DNA of 64,000 nt from an uncultured Pelagibacteraceae bacterium. GTDB taxonomy: Bacteria > Pseudomonadota > Alphaproteobacteria > Pelagibacterales > Pelagibacteraceae. Under the pieces are notes generated by a model that searched no databases, had not been told where the DNA came from, and saw nothing but the letters and a program-made list of their open reading frames with translations. A program made the position numbers and the translations under genes. How positions within the stretch are numbered: position 1 is the first letter of the stretch; each line of letters starts with the position of its first letter. Below, piece by piece: positions 51,536 through 60,787 of this stretch. The stretch spans positions 26,918 to 90,917 of the forward strand of contig CACCGT010000005.1 of NCBI GenBank assembly GCA_902545635.1, given 5' to 3'.

Positions 51536-52570
51536 TTACTCCATTGACATTGCAGTAAGAGATTTCGAATTATCTCTAACTGTTCTGTAAGTTGCAGCAT
51601 CAAGTGGAACAAGTCCTATTTCCGCTAAGTAACCTCTTTTACCAATAGCTTTAGTTGTAGTGAATTCTTTTACAAATTCATGTAAACCTGGAATTACACC
51701 AACATGAGCTTTTTTTACGTAAAAGAATAATGGTCTAGCAACAGCATAACTATAGTCTTGGATAGATTCTAATGATGGTTGACCACCTTCTATACTTGCA
51801 GCTTGCAATTTATCTCTAGCAGCTAAGAAGTAACTAAATCCAAAGAAACCAAACATTTCTTTGTCTTCAGATAATTTTTGAATAATTAAACTATCATTCT
51901 CTCCAACTTCAATTGCAGCACCATCTTCTCTGTAAAGTTTTTGTGGTTTTTTATATTTTTTATTTCCAGCTTCGAAACCTGCTTTGTATAATGCTTTAGC
52001 CTCTTTAGGCATACCTTTTTTCATTACTAACGAATTCCAAGCATCTCTTGTTCCGGATGTTCCTGGGGGAATCATAACTGAAATCTTTTGTTTTGGTAAA
52101 CTTGGATCTATTTGATCCCATGTTTTGTATATGTTGTCTACTAATTTACCATCAACAACTGAGTGTTTTGCTAAAGCTTTCCAAAGTTGTTCTTTAGTGA
52201 AGTTTACTGGTTCAGCGTCAACACTGTATGCTAAAGTAATACCATCGTTACCGATAATAACTTCAACAATTTCATTAACACCATTTTTTTTGCAAAGAGC
52301 TTTTTCTTTATCTTTCATTGCTCTTGATGCATTTGTTATATCAGGGTGAGCTTCTCCTACACCTGCACAAAATAATTTTGCACCACCACCTGTACCAGTT
52401 GACTCGATTACTGGTGTTTTAAATCCAGTTTGCCCGAATCTTTCAGCAACTATTGTTGCGTAAGGGAATACAGTAGATGATCCAACTATTTTGATTTGAT
52501 CTCTTGCTTGAGCAATAGTGGCAACAGAAATGGCAACTATTGAAGCAAGGACTATAGTTAGTTTTTTCAT
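51536..52570 (-). CDS. pstS: Phosphate-binding periplasmic protein PstS
   Basis: A 344-residue solute-binding protein with a signal peptide (VLASIVAISVATIAQA, cleavage near residue 22). The mature start DQIKIVGSSTVFPYATIVAE and the phosphate-contacting STGTGGGAKLFCAG and PPGTSGTRDAWNSL are typical of PstS. It delivers phosphate to PstCAB and is usually among the most abundant proteins of phosphate-starved SAR11. An AAGGAC Shine-Dalgarno precedes the ATG. The leader contains a Pho-box-like element, and a strong terminator follows. Confidence 0.96.
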   Translation of the reverse strand: MKKLTIVLASIVAISVATIAQARDQIKIVGSSTVFPYATIVAERFGQTGFKTPVIESTGTGGGAKLFCAGVGEAHPDITNASRAMKDKEKALCKKNGVNEIVEVIIGNDGITLAYSVDAEPVNFTKEQLWKALAKHSVVDGKLVDNIYKTWDQIDPSLPKQKISVMIPPGTSGTRDAWNSLVMKKGMPKEAKALYKAGFEAGNKKYKKPQKLYREDGAAIEVGENDSLIIQKLSEDKEMFGFFGFSYFLAARDKLQAASIEGGQPSLESIQDYSYAVARPLFFYVKKAHVGVIPGLHEFVKEFTTTKAIGKRGYLAEIGLVPLDAATYRTVRDNSKSLTAMSME

Positions 52571-52639
52571 TTTTAATGTCCTTTCGTGAATTAAATTTAA
52601 TTAACGACTCGCTTAATAAATTTTATTGAGGACTCTAGT

Positions 52640-52657
52640 ATTACAAATTTGTTACAG
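52640..52657 (-). promoter_or_regulatory. Probable Pho box upstream of pstS
   Basis: Read on the minus strand, CTGTAACAAATTTGTAAT is a direct repeat of 7-bp half-sites with a 4-bp spacer, close to the PhoB consensus CTGTCAY-N4-CTGTCAY. A third, weaker half-site lies 11 bp further upstream. It is 70 bp before the pstS start, appropriate for PhoB activation. AT-rich background lowers certainty. Confidence 0.6.
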
Positions 52658-52678
52658 TTTTGTTAAATAGGTAACTTT

Positions 52679-53311
52679 TTAGTTGTATTTTTTAGAGATG
52701 ATTAAAGTATCATTATCTGCAGCTAAATCTCCTCTACAACGAATTGGGCTCACATTTTCACTTAGTGCTAAGCTATTTGTTGGTCTTAAAGTAACTTCTA
52801 GTTGTATCATTGATATAAGATCTTTTACTTGTTTTTGATCATATTTCCATGAAGGCCAACTTGTGGGGGTAGAAAAAGTAGTAATTATATAACTTGAGGC
52901 TCTATTAAAATTATAATTACTCTCATTTTGTTTTCTTAACAAATGATCTCTTACAGAAAAGAAAATATTTTTACATCTATACATGTCAGACATATAATTT
53001 TCTTTTTTTAAGTTTTTGTTCATTGGGATTGATACAATCAAATCAATTGTATCTCTCCAGAATGAAGTTAAAACATCAGTATAGATATGATCAACATTTA
53101 CTTTGTCAGATGGAAAATGTTTACTGACAGTGCTTTTGGTGTTTTCTAAGTCATTTTTCATTCTAAAAATACCAATATCAAATACAGTAAGTTGTTGGTT
53201 CCTTAAAAGTGTTGTAATGTCTTTTTTATTAGAGTCTTCAGAGTAAGAATTTGATATAAAATTAAAGAATAAGTAAGAAAAAATAAAAAAATTTATTATT
53301 ATTTTTTTCAT
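52679..53311 (-). CDS. Secreted protein between phoR and pstS, unknown function
   Basis: A 210-residue protein with an N-terminal signal peptide (IINFFIFSYLFFNFISNSYS, cleavage near residue 24). The mature part is mixed alpha/beta in appearance, with two cysteines (YRCKNIFF and PIRCRGDL) that could form a disulfide. I do not recognise a family. It lies in line with phoR, 74 bp downstream, and 108 bp upstream of pstS, all on the minus strand. Cotranscription with the Pho genes suggests a periplasmic role in phosphate starvation; this is position-based inference only. Confidence 0.75.
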   Translation of the reverse strand: MKKIIINFFIFSYLFFNFISNSYSEDSNKKDITTLLRNQQLTVFDIGIFRMKNDLENTKSTVSKHFPSDKVNVDHIYTDVLTSFWRDTIDLIVSIPMNKNLKKENYMSDMYRCKNIFFSVRDHLLRKQNESNYNFNRASSYIITTFSTPTSWPSWKYDQKQVKDLISMIQLEVTLRPTNSLALSENVSPIRCRGDLAADNDTLIISKKYN

Positions 53312-53385
53312 TTAACAACTTTATTGAAAAAATCCGTTATTTACAAATTAAATTATATTGTGAAAATTGTTAAATTATATAAAGT

Positions 53386-54540
53386 TTATAATTCACTAGG
53401 CAAATGAATGTTAATTTCGGTTCCTTTACCATTAAGATTTTTTATTTCGTAATCACCTCTATGTTGAGAAATTATATGTTTGACAATTGCAAGACCTAAA
53501 CCTGTTCCACCAACTTTCCTGCTCTCTTCAACATCTACTCTATAAAATCTTTCAGTTACCCTGTTAATTTGATCCTCGGGAATTCCAATACCTTGATCAG
53601 ATACAGATATTTTAATTCCTTTTGTTATGAGTTTCCCTTTGCTTGGAGAAGCTAATATATTTATAGTTGATTTTTCTTTTGAGTATTTAATAGCATTGTC
53701 TAATAAATTAGAAAAAACTGTTATTAATTTATCTTCATCACCAATAACATCACTTACAATATCTAAATTAATTTCAAGATTAATATTTTTTTCTTTTAAG
53801 CTAGTAAAATGAATATCTTTTACTTTTGTGAATACATTCTTCAAATTAACTGGTTTGTCAGGTCTTATATGCTCCTGGAGTTCAATTCTGCTTAATATTA
53901 ATAGATCACTTATTAAATTTTCCATTCTTTTGCTTTGTGAAGAGATTATTTTAAGAAAGTTTATCTTTGCTATTTCGTCATCTTTAGCAGGACCCTCTAT
54001 TGTCTCTATAGCGCCTTTAATTGAAACAAGAGGAGTTTTTAATTCATGGCTAACATTAGCAACAAAGTCAGTTCTAAATTTTTGTGCTTTTGAAATTTCA
54101 GTAAGATCTTTTAAAAATAAAACAACAGAGTCTTTTTCTGTAAAAATTACAGTTGGTCCAGGAATCACATAAATTCTGTAATACTGATATGAAGGCAAAT
54201 TTATTTCTAAATCTAAATTACTGGTTTTTTTTGAAGACTTAACTTCTCTGATTTTTTCATCTAGATTAGGATTTCTTAAAATTGTGCCGAGATGTGTATT
54301 TAAAATATTTTTACCAAATCTTTTTTCGGCACTTGGATTGGCATATTTTATAATATTTAATTTATCTAATGCTATAAATTGATCCTCTAATTCATCTAAT
54401 ATAAATGTTTTGCTATCATCCTTTTCATACTTTGAAATAATAATTTTATCATCAGTATTTTTTTTATTTCTGTTTGAATAAATTATTATTAGTAGAAATA
54501 TAATTACACAGATTAATAGTATTTCAAAGAGGCCAATCAT
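53386..54540 (-). CDS. phoR: Phosphate-sensing histidine kinase PhoR
   Basis: A 384-residue kinase with one N-terminal membrane helix (residues 3-21), a PAS-like sensor segment (about 45-150), the H-box FVANVSHELKTPLVSIKG with phospho-acceptor His165, and a HATPase domain. The N-box is FSNLLDNAIKYS, with G1 DQGIGIPEDQI and G2 GGTGLGLAIVKHI. This layout, without a periplasmic domain, is that of PhoR, which phosphorylates PhoB when PstSCAB-PhoU signals low phosphate. It is the first Pho-operon gene after the lipid-remodelling pair. Confidence 0.93.
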   Translation of the reverse strand: MIGLFEILLICVIIFLLIIIYSNRNKKNTDDKIIISKYEKDDSKTFILDELEDQFIALDKLNIIKYANPSAEKRFGKNILNTHLGTILRNPNLDEKIREVKSSKKTSNLDLEINLPSYQYYRIYVIPGPTVIFTEKDSVVLFLKDLTEISKAQKFRTDFVANVSHELKTPLVSIKGAIETIEGPAKDDEIAKINFLKIISSQSKRMENLISDLLILSRIELQEHIRPDKPVNLKNVFTKVKDIHFTSLKEKNINLEINLDIVSDVIGDEDKLITVFSNLLDNAIKYSKEKSTINILASPSKGKLITKGIKISVSDQGIGIPEDQINRVTERFYRVDVEESRKVGGTGLGLAIVKHIISQHRGDYEIKNLNGKGTEINIHLPSEL

Positions 54541-54611
54541 GATGTTCTAAAAGTTAAGTATATAATTAACATATTAAAAATTTAATATGCAATTATTTAA
54601 ATTTTAGTTAC

Positions 54612-55616
54612 TTAATTAGGGGAGATATTATTAATAAAAATTTCTGCGGTTTTATCCCAAGTAAAGTTTTTAGAGTATTCTAGGCACTTTTCTCTTTCAA
54701 CTTTTAGAGCTTTCATTGCGGATTTTTCTAAATCCTCATCTAAACAATTAATTTCACTATCTTTGAAAATATCTTTAGGACCAGGAACAGGAAATGCTGC
54801 AACTGGTGTACCACAACTGAGGGATTCACATATTACAATTGCAAACGTATCTGTTTTGCTTGGAAAGACAAAAACATCAGATGATGTAAAATATGAAGCT
54901 AATTCACCATTAGTTTTTTCACCCAAGAAGTGAGCATCTGGAAATTCTTTTTTTAACTTTTCAATATCTGGTCCTTTACCAACAAGAAGTTTTGTTCCTT
55001 CTAATTTTAGATTTAAAAAAGCACGAATATTTTTTTCAATAGCCACTCGACCTACATATATCCATATAGGCCTTTTATATTCTAAATTGATTTTTTTTGG
55101 ATTTTTAAATGATCCATGATCAGCACCTCTTGTCCAAACAACCATTTTACTTTCATCTACTCCAATTTGAATTAGTTCTTTTTTCATAGATTCGGTTGTA
55201 ACCAAAATTTTTTCTGCTTTGTTATGAAAGTTGCTTAGGAATTTCTGTGATAATTTTTCAGGAACCCAAGGTAAATATAATTTCATATATTTATCAAATC
55301 TTGTGTGAAAACTTGTGGTAAACTTTAGATTATTTTTAAGACAATATCTTCTTGCCATAAATCCTAAAGGACCTTCGGTAGCTATATGTATGGCTGAAGG
55401 ATTTATTTTTTTTATTAAATGACTTACTCTTGGCCAAATATTCACAGAAAGTCTTATTTCATTATATTTAGGCATTGGCACAGTGAAGAAAAGTTGGGGA
55501 TTTAAATACTCAACTTCGTGACCCATTGCTTCAAGTTTTTTTCCTGTTTCATTTAAAGTTCTTACCACACCATTTACTTGTGGAAAATAAGCGTCTGTTA
55601 CAATTAATATTTTCAT
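54612..55616 (-). CDS. GT4 glycosyltransferase, probable glycolipid synthase Agt
   Basis: A 334-residue glycosyltransferase of the GT-B, family 4 type. The N-terminal VTDAYFPQVNGVVRTLNETG and the C-terminal FVFPSKTDTFAIVICESLSC with GTPVAAFPVPGPKD resemble sugar transferases acting on diacylglycerol. Phosphate-starved SAR11 and other marine heterotrophs replace phospholipids with glycolipids using PlcP and a linked glycosyltransferase (Agt). Direct pairing with the PlcP-like gene (one-base overlap) supports that role. The sugar donor is not evident. Confidence 0.88.
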   Translation of the reverse strand: MKILIVTDAYFPQVNGVVRTLNETGKKLEAMGHEVEYLNPQLFFTVPMPKYNEIRLSVNIWPRVSHLIKKINPSAIHIATEGPLGFMARRYCLKNNLKFTTSFHTRFDKYMKLYLPWVPEKLSQKFLSNFHNKAEKILVTTESMKKELIQIGVDESKMVVWTRGADHGSFKNPKKINLEYKRPIWIYVGRVAIEKNIRAFLNLKLEGTKLLVGKGPDIEKLKKEFPDAHFLGEKTNGELASYFTSSDVFVFPSKTDTFAIVICESLSCGTPVAAFPVPGPKDIFKDSEINCLDEDLEKSAMKALKVEREKCLEYSKNFTWDKTAEIFINNISPN

Positions 55617-56434
55617 TATGATGCCTTTTTCAGACCTGGAGTTTCAATTACTTCTTTATCTGAATTATTACGACTATCTGAAAATTCTTCTCTTAATTTA
55701 TCCCAATAAATTATTTCAAACGTTCCATCAAAGTTTTCAACTAAGGCAGTACAAGACTCAACCCAGTCTCCACAATTTAAATAATTAACACCATCATAAT
55801 TTTCATTTTGGGCATGATGAATATGCCCACAGATTATTCCATCAAATTTTTTTTTCTTTCCATATTCTGCAATTGTTTTTTCGTATTCTCCCATATATTT
55901 AACTGCATTTTTTACCTTATATTTAAGAAACTTTGCTAAAGACCACTGGCCTTTACCTCTTAGACGTCTAAAAAAGTTAATCACTACATTTAATTTCAAT
56001 AGCATTTCATAGGCTATTGCGCCTAACTTCGACAACCATTTGGCATATCTCATAACACCATCCCAAGCATCACCGTGAACAACTAAATATTTTTTATTTA
56101 AAACAGACTGATGAATTACTCTATTGATCATTTTTATCTGTCCAAAATGCATAGGAATAAATTTTCGAAACACTTCATCATGATTACCTATAACGTAGTA
56201 AACTTCTGTTCCATGTCTTGCTTTTCTTAATATTTTTTGAATTACGTCATTATGTTCTTGTGGCCAATAAAAATTTTTTTGAAGTGCCCAAACATCTATT
56301 ATATCGCCTACACAGTAAAGTTTTTCTGATCTTGTATTTTTAAAAAATTCAAGCAATTTATTTGCTTGGCAACCTTTAGTACCAAGATGCACATCTGAAA
56401 TGAATATACTTTTGTATTTTAATATAGGTTTCAT
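55616..56434 (-). CDS. plcP: PlcP-type metallophosphoesterase (phospholipase C in lipid remodelling)
   Basis: A 272-residue calcineurin-like phosphoesterase with the metal-binding blocks FISDVHLGTKGCQANKLLEF, YCVGDIIDVWAL, VIGNHDEVFR, LVVHGDAWD and ICGHIHHAQN. It resembles LpxH (UDP-diacylglucosamine hydrolase) and the PlcP enzymes that cut phospholipids to diacylglycerol during phosphate starvation. Linkage with the glycosyltransferase and the Pho operon favours PlcP. A role in lipid A synthesis cannot be excluded but is less likely next to these genes. It heads the plcP-agt-phoR run. Confidence 0.9.
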   Translation of the reverse strand: MKPILKYKSIFISDVHLGTKGCQANKLLEFFKNTRSEKLYCVGDIIDVWALQKNFYWPQEHNDVIQKILRKARHGTEVYYVIGNHDEVFRKFIPMHFGQIKMINRVIHQSVLNKKYLVVHGDAWDGVMRYAKWLSKLGAIAYEMLLKLNVVINFFRRLRGKGQWSLAKFLKYKVKNAVKYMGEYEKTIAEYGKKKKFDGIICGHIHHAQNENYDGVNYLNCGDWVESCTALVENFDGTFEIIYWDKLREEFSDSRNNSDKEVIETPGLKKAS

Positions 56435-56520
56435 TTAATCCTTTTTTTTTAATTCAATTTGCACTAGAATCGTTTAATTCTTTGTGCCATAGTAATGTTA
56501 AGGAAATATTAAAATTTATT

Positions 56521-57408
56521 ATGAAATATTGCATTATTTACAACAAAAACGCTTCCTCTGGCAGAAAATCTAAATTTATAAAAAAAATTTCTGATGAACT
56601 TTCTAAGTATAACGATGTTTCTTTTTTTGAAACTGAGAGCGTGGATAAAGCAGAGGCAGTATTTAAAAATATTTCTAAGTTAAATATAGATAGACTTGTA
56701 GTTGCTGGAGGCGATGGTTCAGTATCATTTGCAATAAACAAACTTATTAAAAATAATTTTGTTCCAAAAAAAGATTTTGCTATTGGTTATATACCAGCTG
56801 GAACTGCTAATTTACTTCAAGCTGAACTAAATATGAGTAAAAAAATAAGTAAAATTGTTCAAATTTTACAATCAAACAATTTAAAACAAACTAATTTAGT
56901 AAAAATCAATAATGATTATTTTATTTTAATGGCAGGTATAGGTTGGGATGCAACGATAGTCCATTCAATTAATAGTTCTCTAAAAAAACTGTTAGGTAAA
57001 ATTATTTTTGGATATAAAGGATTGCAAAAATTTTTGTTAATGAAAAATCAAAAATTAAAAGTTAACATAGATGGTCAAAATCATATAGCTGACTGGGTGT
57101 TATGTTCTAATACCAATTATTATGCGGGTCACTACAAAATTAATAAAACAAATATATTTGATAACAAAATTATTACTTATGTATTCAAAGACCTTACAAG
57201 AATAAAAATACTTTATTATATTTATTTGATTATTTTTTTTGGAGATTTATCGAAGTCTACGAGTGTTATAACATCTTATTCCAGTGAGCTAAAAATTGAT
57301 GGACAAGGGAAAAAAATTCCAATTCAAATTGATGGTGATAAATATCAATATTGTGATAACGTAGAATTAAGGAAATCAGGAAAATATTTTAACATATTAA
57401 CAGCATAA
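56521..57408 (+). CDS. Diacylglycerol/lipid kinase family protein
   Basis: A 295-residue protein of the DAGK catalytic-domain family. The start at the ATG at 56521 (MKYCIIYNKNASSGRKSKFI) is preferred over the open frame from 56482. The nucleotide-binding loop is VVAGGDGSVSFAINKLI (GGDGS in place of GGDGT), and YIPAGTANLLQAELN and INGIGWDAT-like MAGIGWDATIV follow. It should phosphorylate a lipid such as diacylglycerol or sphingosine-like alcohol. It diverges from plcP, whose product is diacylglycerol. It could therefore recycle that lipid, an inference from neighbourhood. Confidence 0.9.
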   Translation: MKYCIIYNKNASSGRKSKFIKKISDELSKYNDVSFFETESVDKAEAVFKNISKLNIDRLVVAGGDGSVSFAINKLIKNNFVPKKDFAIGYIPAGTANLLQAELNMSKKISKIVQILQSNNLKQTNLVKINNDYFILMAGIGWDATIVHSINSSLKKLLGKIIFGYKGLQKFLLMKNQKLKVNIDGQNHIADWVLCSNTNYYAGHYKINKTNIFDNKIITYVFKDLTRIKILYYIYLIIFFGDLSKSTSVITSYSSELKIDGQGKKIPIQIDGDKYQYCDNVELRKSGKYFNILTA

Positions 57409-57496
57409 CTTTTAAATAAGAGAATTTATCAAAAAATCATTTTACTAAGATATTTAATTTAAATATAATTATTATAAAATTACACAGGAGGTCATT

Positions 57497-57706
57497 ATGA
57501 GTAAAAAGTTAAAGAAAAATGAAAAAAGAAAAAAAAAGGTTATCAAGTTAATAGAAAAACTTAAAAATAAGATCAATTTAAAAGAAAAAAAATTATCTAA
57601 AATTAATATTAAAATTGCAAGTATTGAAAAAAGAGTTGCTGAAAAAAAAACAAAAAAACTAGCTAAAAAGAAGACTATCGAGAGTTCCGCATCTGTAAAT
57701 AATTAA
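57497..57706 (+). CDS. Lysine-rich coiled-coil small protein, unknown function
   Basis: A 69-residue protein of which about 25 residues are lysine, with heptad-like spacing through KLIEKLKNKINLKEKKLSKI, ending in a neutral ESSASVNN tail. It is probably one charged helix. A textbook Shine-Dalgarno (AGGAGGT, optimal spacing) precedes the ATG, unusual here and suggesting heavy expression. A 12-bp-stem hairpin follows 14 bp after the stop. The basic character suggests nucleic-acid or polyphosphate binding, but I recognise no family and this is speculative. Confidence 0.75.
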   Translation: MSKKLKKNEKRKKKVIKLIEKLKNKINLKEKKLSKINIKIASIEKRVAEKKTKKLAKKKTIESSASVNN

Positions 57707-57719
57707 TTTCTAAATCTTC

Positions 57720-57750
57720 TTTCCCCTTTTTGTAATTAAAAAAGGGGAAA
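57720..57750. terminator. Hairpin after the lysine-rich gene
   Basis: TTTCCCCTTTTT at 57720-57731 pairs perfectly with 57739-57750 across a 7-base loop. Neither side has a separate T-run beyond the stem, so it is not a textbook terminator. Its position between a plus-strand gene end and the minus-strand manC end still fits transcription termination for both. Confidence 0.55.
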
Positions 57751-57860
57751 GTAGTTAATCAACAAAATTTTAAAATTAAGGGGAAATAAAGATGTTTTAT
57801 AATATAAAATTTTATAATTAATGTTTATGACAAAAATATTTATAGATTATTACAATTTAA

Positions 57861-59069
57861 TTAAAGTTTATTTGCTCTACCATAAATGTCTTGATATCTA
57901 ACAATATCAGTCTCTTTTAGAATTGAACCAACTTGAGCTTCCATAATTTTTACAGGTTTTTTTCCAGGATTTTGTATTCTATGAATTGCTCCTAATGGAA
58001 TAAATATATGCTCATCAGGTTTTTTATTAATAATATTTTTATTTAAAGTTATTCTTGGATTACCTTTTGTAACTAACCAATGTTCTGCTCTGTGATGATG
58101 TTTTTGAAGACTTAATATACCTTTAGGTTTAACTGATAATTCTTTAATTAAAAACTCTTTTCCTTCGAATAAATTTAAATAACTCCCCCATGGTCTATAA
58201 AAAATATTCTTTTTCTTAAAGTGTTTTCTTTTATTTTTATCATAAATTTTTAAAATCTCTTTCCAACTACCAAGATCAGACCAAGGTATATCTAGTTTAA
58301 TAGCATTAATTTTATTTGTTTTCTCAAGTATTGCATAATCAAAAGATTTCTCGATTGATTTTTCAAAAGCTCTTTTATTTAAGTAGTAGGTATTATTTTT
58401 ATATTTGCCTTTTTTAATTGCCTCAACACAACTTTTGTAAGTTTTATTTTGATATTTTTTAAAGTTATTAATAATTGAATCTTTTCTTAAATAAAACATG
58501 CCAGAATTCCAATAACCTTTTTTCTTAATTACTTCCTTTGCTTTTGATGATTTTGGTTTTTCAATAAATTTTGTAACTTTATTTATAGATTTAATTTTTT
58601 TAGTTAAAAAATATCCATATTCACTTGATGGGTTTGTAGGTTTTATTCCAAAAATAAATAAATTTTGATTATCTAAATTTGGTTTATTTTTTAAAAGGGA
58701 TTTATTTAAAATATTAGACCTGTCAATTAAATGATCTGCTGCAAAAAACATTAATGGTTGCTCTAATGGAATATCCTTTATCAAAGCTGAAGCAAGGATT
58801 GCTGGTGCGGTATTTTTTTTAGCTGGTTCTAGAACTATTTTAAACTTTTTAATTTTACTTTTTTTTAAAGCTTGCTTTACTTGTTTTAAGTATTTTAAAT
58901 TTGTACTGATTATAGGAAAATCAAAAATTGCTTTATTTACTCTTTCTAAAGTTTTTTGAATTAAACTCCATCCACCAAAATCAATAAATTGTTTTGCTTG
59001 ATGTTTTTTTTTATCTGGCCAAAGTCTTGTTCCTGCGCCACCACAAAGTATTACAGGTCTAATTTTCAT
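57861..59069 (-). CDS. manC: Mannose-1-phosphate guanylyltransferase-like protein (ManC/CpsB family)
   Basis: A 402-residue nucleotidyltransferase with a C-terminal cupin. The N-terminal loop ILCGGAGTRLWPDKKKHQAK departs from the usual R-L-W-P-x-S-R-x-x-x-P-K-Q-F, with KK for SR and AKQF for PKQF. EPAKKNTAPAILASALI and FIEKPKSSKAKEVIKKKG are family-typical. The cupin (RPWGSYLNLFEGKEFLIKEL, SLQKHHHRAEHWLVTKG) matches type II ManC and could carry mannose-6-phosphate isomerase activity. It would supply GDP-mannose for surface polysaccharide. It is slightly short (usual ~470) and overlaps ilvD by one base. Confidence 0.85.
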   Translation of the reverse strand: MKIRPVILCGGAGTRLWPDKKKHQAKQFIDFGGWSLIQKTLERVNKAIFDFPIISTNLKYLKQVKQALKKSKIKKFKIVLEPAKKNTAPAILASALIKDIPLEQPLMFFAADHLIDRSNILNKSLLKNKPNLDNQNLFIFGIKPTNPSSEYGYFLTKKIKSINKVTKFIEKPKSSKAKEVIKKKGYWNSGMFYLRKDSIINNFKKYQNKTYKSCVEAIKKGKYKNNTYYLNKRAFEKSIEKSFDYAILEKTNKINAIKLDIPWSDLGSWKEILKIYDKNKRKHFKKKNIFYRPWGSYLNLFEGKEFLIKELSVKPKGILSLQKHHHRAEHWLVTKGNPRITLNKNIINKKPDEHIFIPLGAIHRIQNPGKKPVKIMEAQVGSILKETDIVRYQDIYGRANKL

Positions 59070-60787
59070 TAAATATCAGCGTACGTTCTAACCTCGTTTT
59101 TACCACCTGGATGAGTTGGTGCACCTTTATAAGCAGGACCAACCGTTTGTGCATATTTCCATAATGTTCCATTACCAAAATTCACTTTTCTTGGTTTCCA
59201 TTTTTTGCGTCTTGCACTTAATTCCTTCTTTGTAAGCCTTACGTTAATTGTGCCCTTTTTAGCGTCTATATCGATGATATCCCCATTCCTTAAAAGGGCT
59301 ATAGGACCGCCTACGGAGGCCTCAGGGCCCACATGACCGATACAGAAGCCTCTAGTAGCCCCAGAGAACCTACCGTCCGTAATAAGGGCTACTTTCTCCC
59401 CTTTTCCTTGACCGTATATTGCTGCAGTTGTTTGAAGCATTTCTCTCATTCCAGGACCTCCTATTGGTCCCTCATATCTAATTATAATGATGTCTCCATC
59501 TTTGTATTTTCTGTTTATTACTGCTTTATACGCAGACTCTTCATTATCAAAACATCTGGCTCTTCCTGTAAATTGTAATTTTTTTAAACCAGCTATTTTT
59601 ACAATTCCACCTTCTGGAGCTAAATTTCCTTTTAATCCAACAACTCCTCCTGTTGGTGAAATTGGATTTTTATAAGATCTCATTACTTTTTGGTTAGTTC
59701 TAAATTTAACATTTTTTAAATTTTCTCTCATGGTTTTTCCTGTAACTGTCATACAATCACCATGAATGTAACCACCATCCATAAGAGTTTTTAATAGCAT
59801 TGGAACTCCTCCTGCTTCCCACATATCTTTTGCAACATATTTTCCACCAGGTTTTAAATCAGCAAGATAAGGAGTTTTCTTAAATATTTTTGCAACATCC
59901 ATTAAATCAAATTTAATTCCAATTTCATTTGCGATAGCTGGTAAGTGCAATCCTGCGTTTGTTGATCCACCTGTTGCTGCAACAATTGTTGCTGCATTTT
60001 CTAAAGCTTTTCTTGTAACTATATCTCTAGGTCTAATATTTTTTGCTAACAAATTCATTACAGCTTTACCACTGTCTATTGCATATTTATTTCTTTCTAA
60101 ATATGGCGCTGGTGTTCCTGCTGAGAAAGGTAAAGCTAATCCTATTGCTTCAGAAACACATGCCATTGTATTTGCAGTAAATTGTCCACCACAAGCACCT
60201 GCACTTGGACATGCTTTTAATTCTAATTTTCTTAATGCATGAGCTGTCATTTTTTTTGACGTGTATTTTCCAACACCTTCAAATACATCTACAACGGTTA
60301 CATCTTTTCCATTAAATCTCCCTGGTAGAATTGAACCACCATATATAAATACACTTGGAATATTTAAACGTACCATTGACATCATTAAACCAGGTAATGA
60401 TTTATCACAGCCTGCTAATCCAACTAATGCATCATAACAATGTCCTCTAACCGTAAGTTCGGTTGAATCTGCTATTACATCTCTTGATATTAATGACGAT
60501 TTCATTCCTTCATGACCCATCGCAATACCATCAGTTACTGTAATAGTACAAAATTCTCTTGGAGTTCCACCTGAAGCTTTAACTCCTTTTTTAACTGATT
60601 GAGCTTGTTTCATTAAATTTATGTTACAAGGAGCGGCCTCATTCCATGTTGAAACAACACCAACAAATGGTTTTGCTACATCTTTTTCTGTAAGATCCAT
60701 TGCATAATAAAAAGATCTTTGAGGGGCTTTATCAGCACCTATTGTTGTGTGTCTACTTGGTAATTTCTTTTTATTAAATTTTTTCAT
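59069..60787 (-). CDS. ilvD: Dihydroxy-acid dehydratase
   Basis: A 572-residue Fe-S dehydratase that converts 2,3-dihydroxyisovalerate and its ethyl homologue to the 2-oxo acids of valine and isoleucine synthesis. Cluster-cysteine regions are in place: [30 protein letters not shown] and [20 protein letters not shown]. Active-site segments [20 protein letters not shown] and [14 protein letters not shown] are intact. Length is normal. The stretch about 59,280-59,400 is distinctly richer in G+C than its surroundings. It shares a base with valS upstream. Confidence 0.97.
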   Translation of the reverse strand: MKKFNKKKLPSRHTTIGADKAPQRSFYYAMDLTEKDVAKPFVGVVSTWNEAAPCNINLMKQAQSVKKGVKASGGTPREFCTITVTDGIAMGHEGMKSSLISRDVIADSTELTVRGHCYDALVGLAGCDKSLPGLMMSMVRLNIPSVFIYGGSILPGRFNGKDVTVVDVFEGVGKYTSKKMTAHALRKLELKACPSAGACGGQFTANTMACVSEAIGLALPFSAGTPAPYLERNKYAIDSGKAVMNLLAKNIRPRDIVTRKALENAATIVAATGGSTNAGLHLPAIANEIGIKFDLMDVAKIFKKTPYLADLKPGGKYVAKDMWEAGGVPMLLKTLMDGGYIHGDCMTVTGKTMRENLKNVKFRTNQKVMRSYKNPISPTGGVVGLKGNLAPEGGIVKIAGLKKLQFTGRARCFDNEESAYKAVINRKYKDGDIIIIRYEGPIGGPGMREMLQTTAAIYGQGKGEKVALITDGRFSGATRGFCIGHVGPEASVGGPIALLRNGDIIDIDAKKGTINVRLTKKELSARRKKWKPRKVNFGNGTLWKYAQTVGPAYKGAPTHPGGKNEVRTYADI

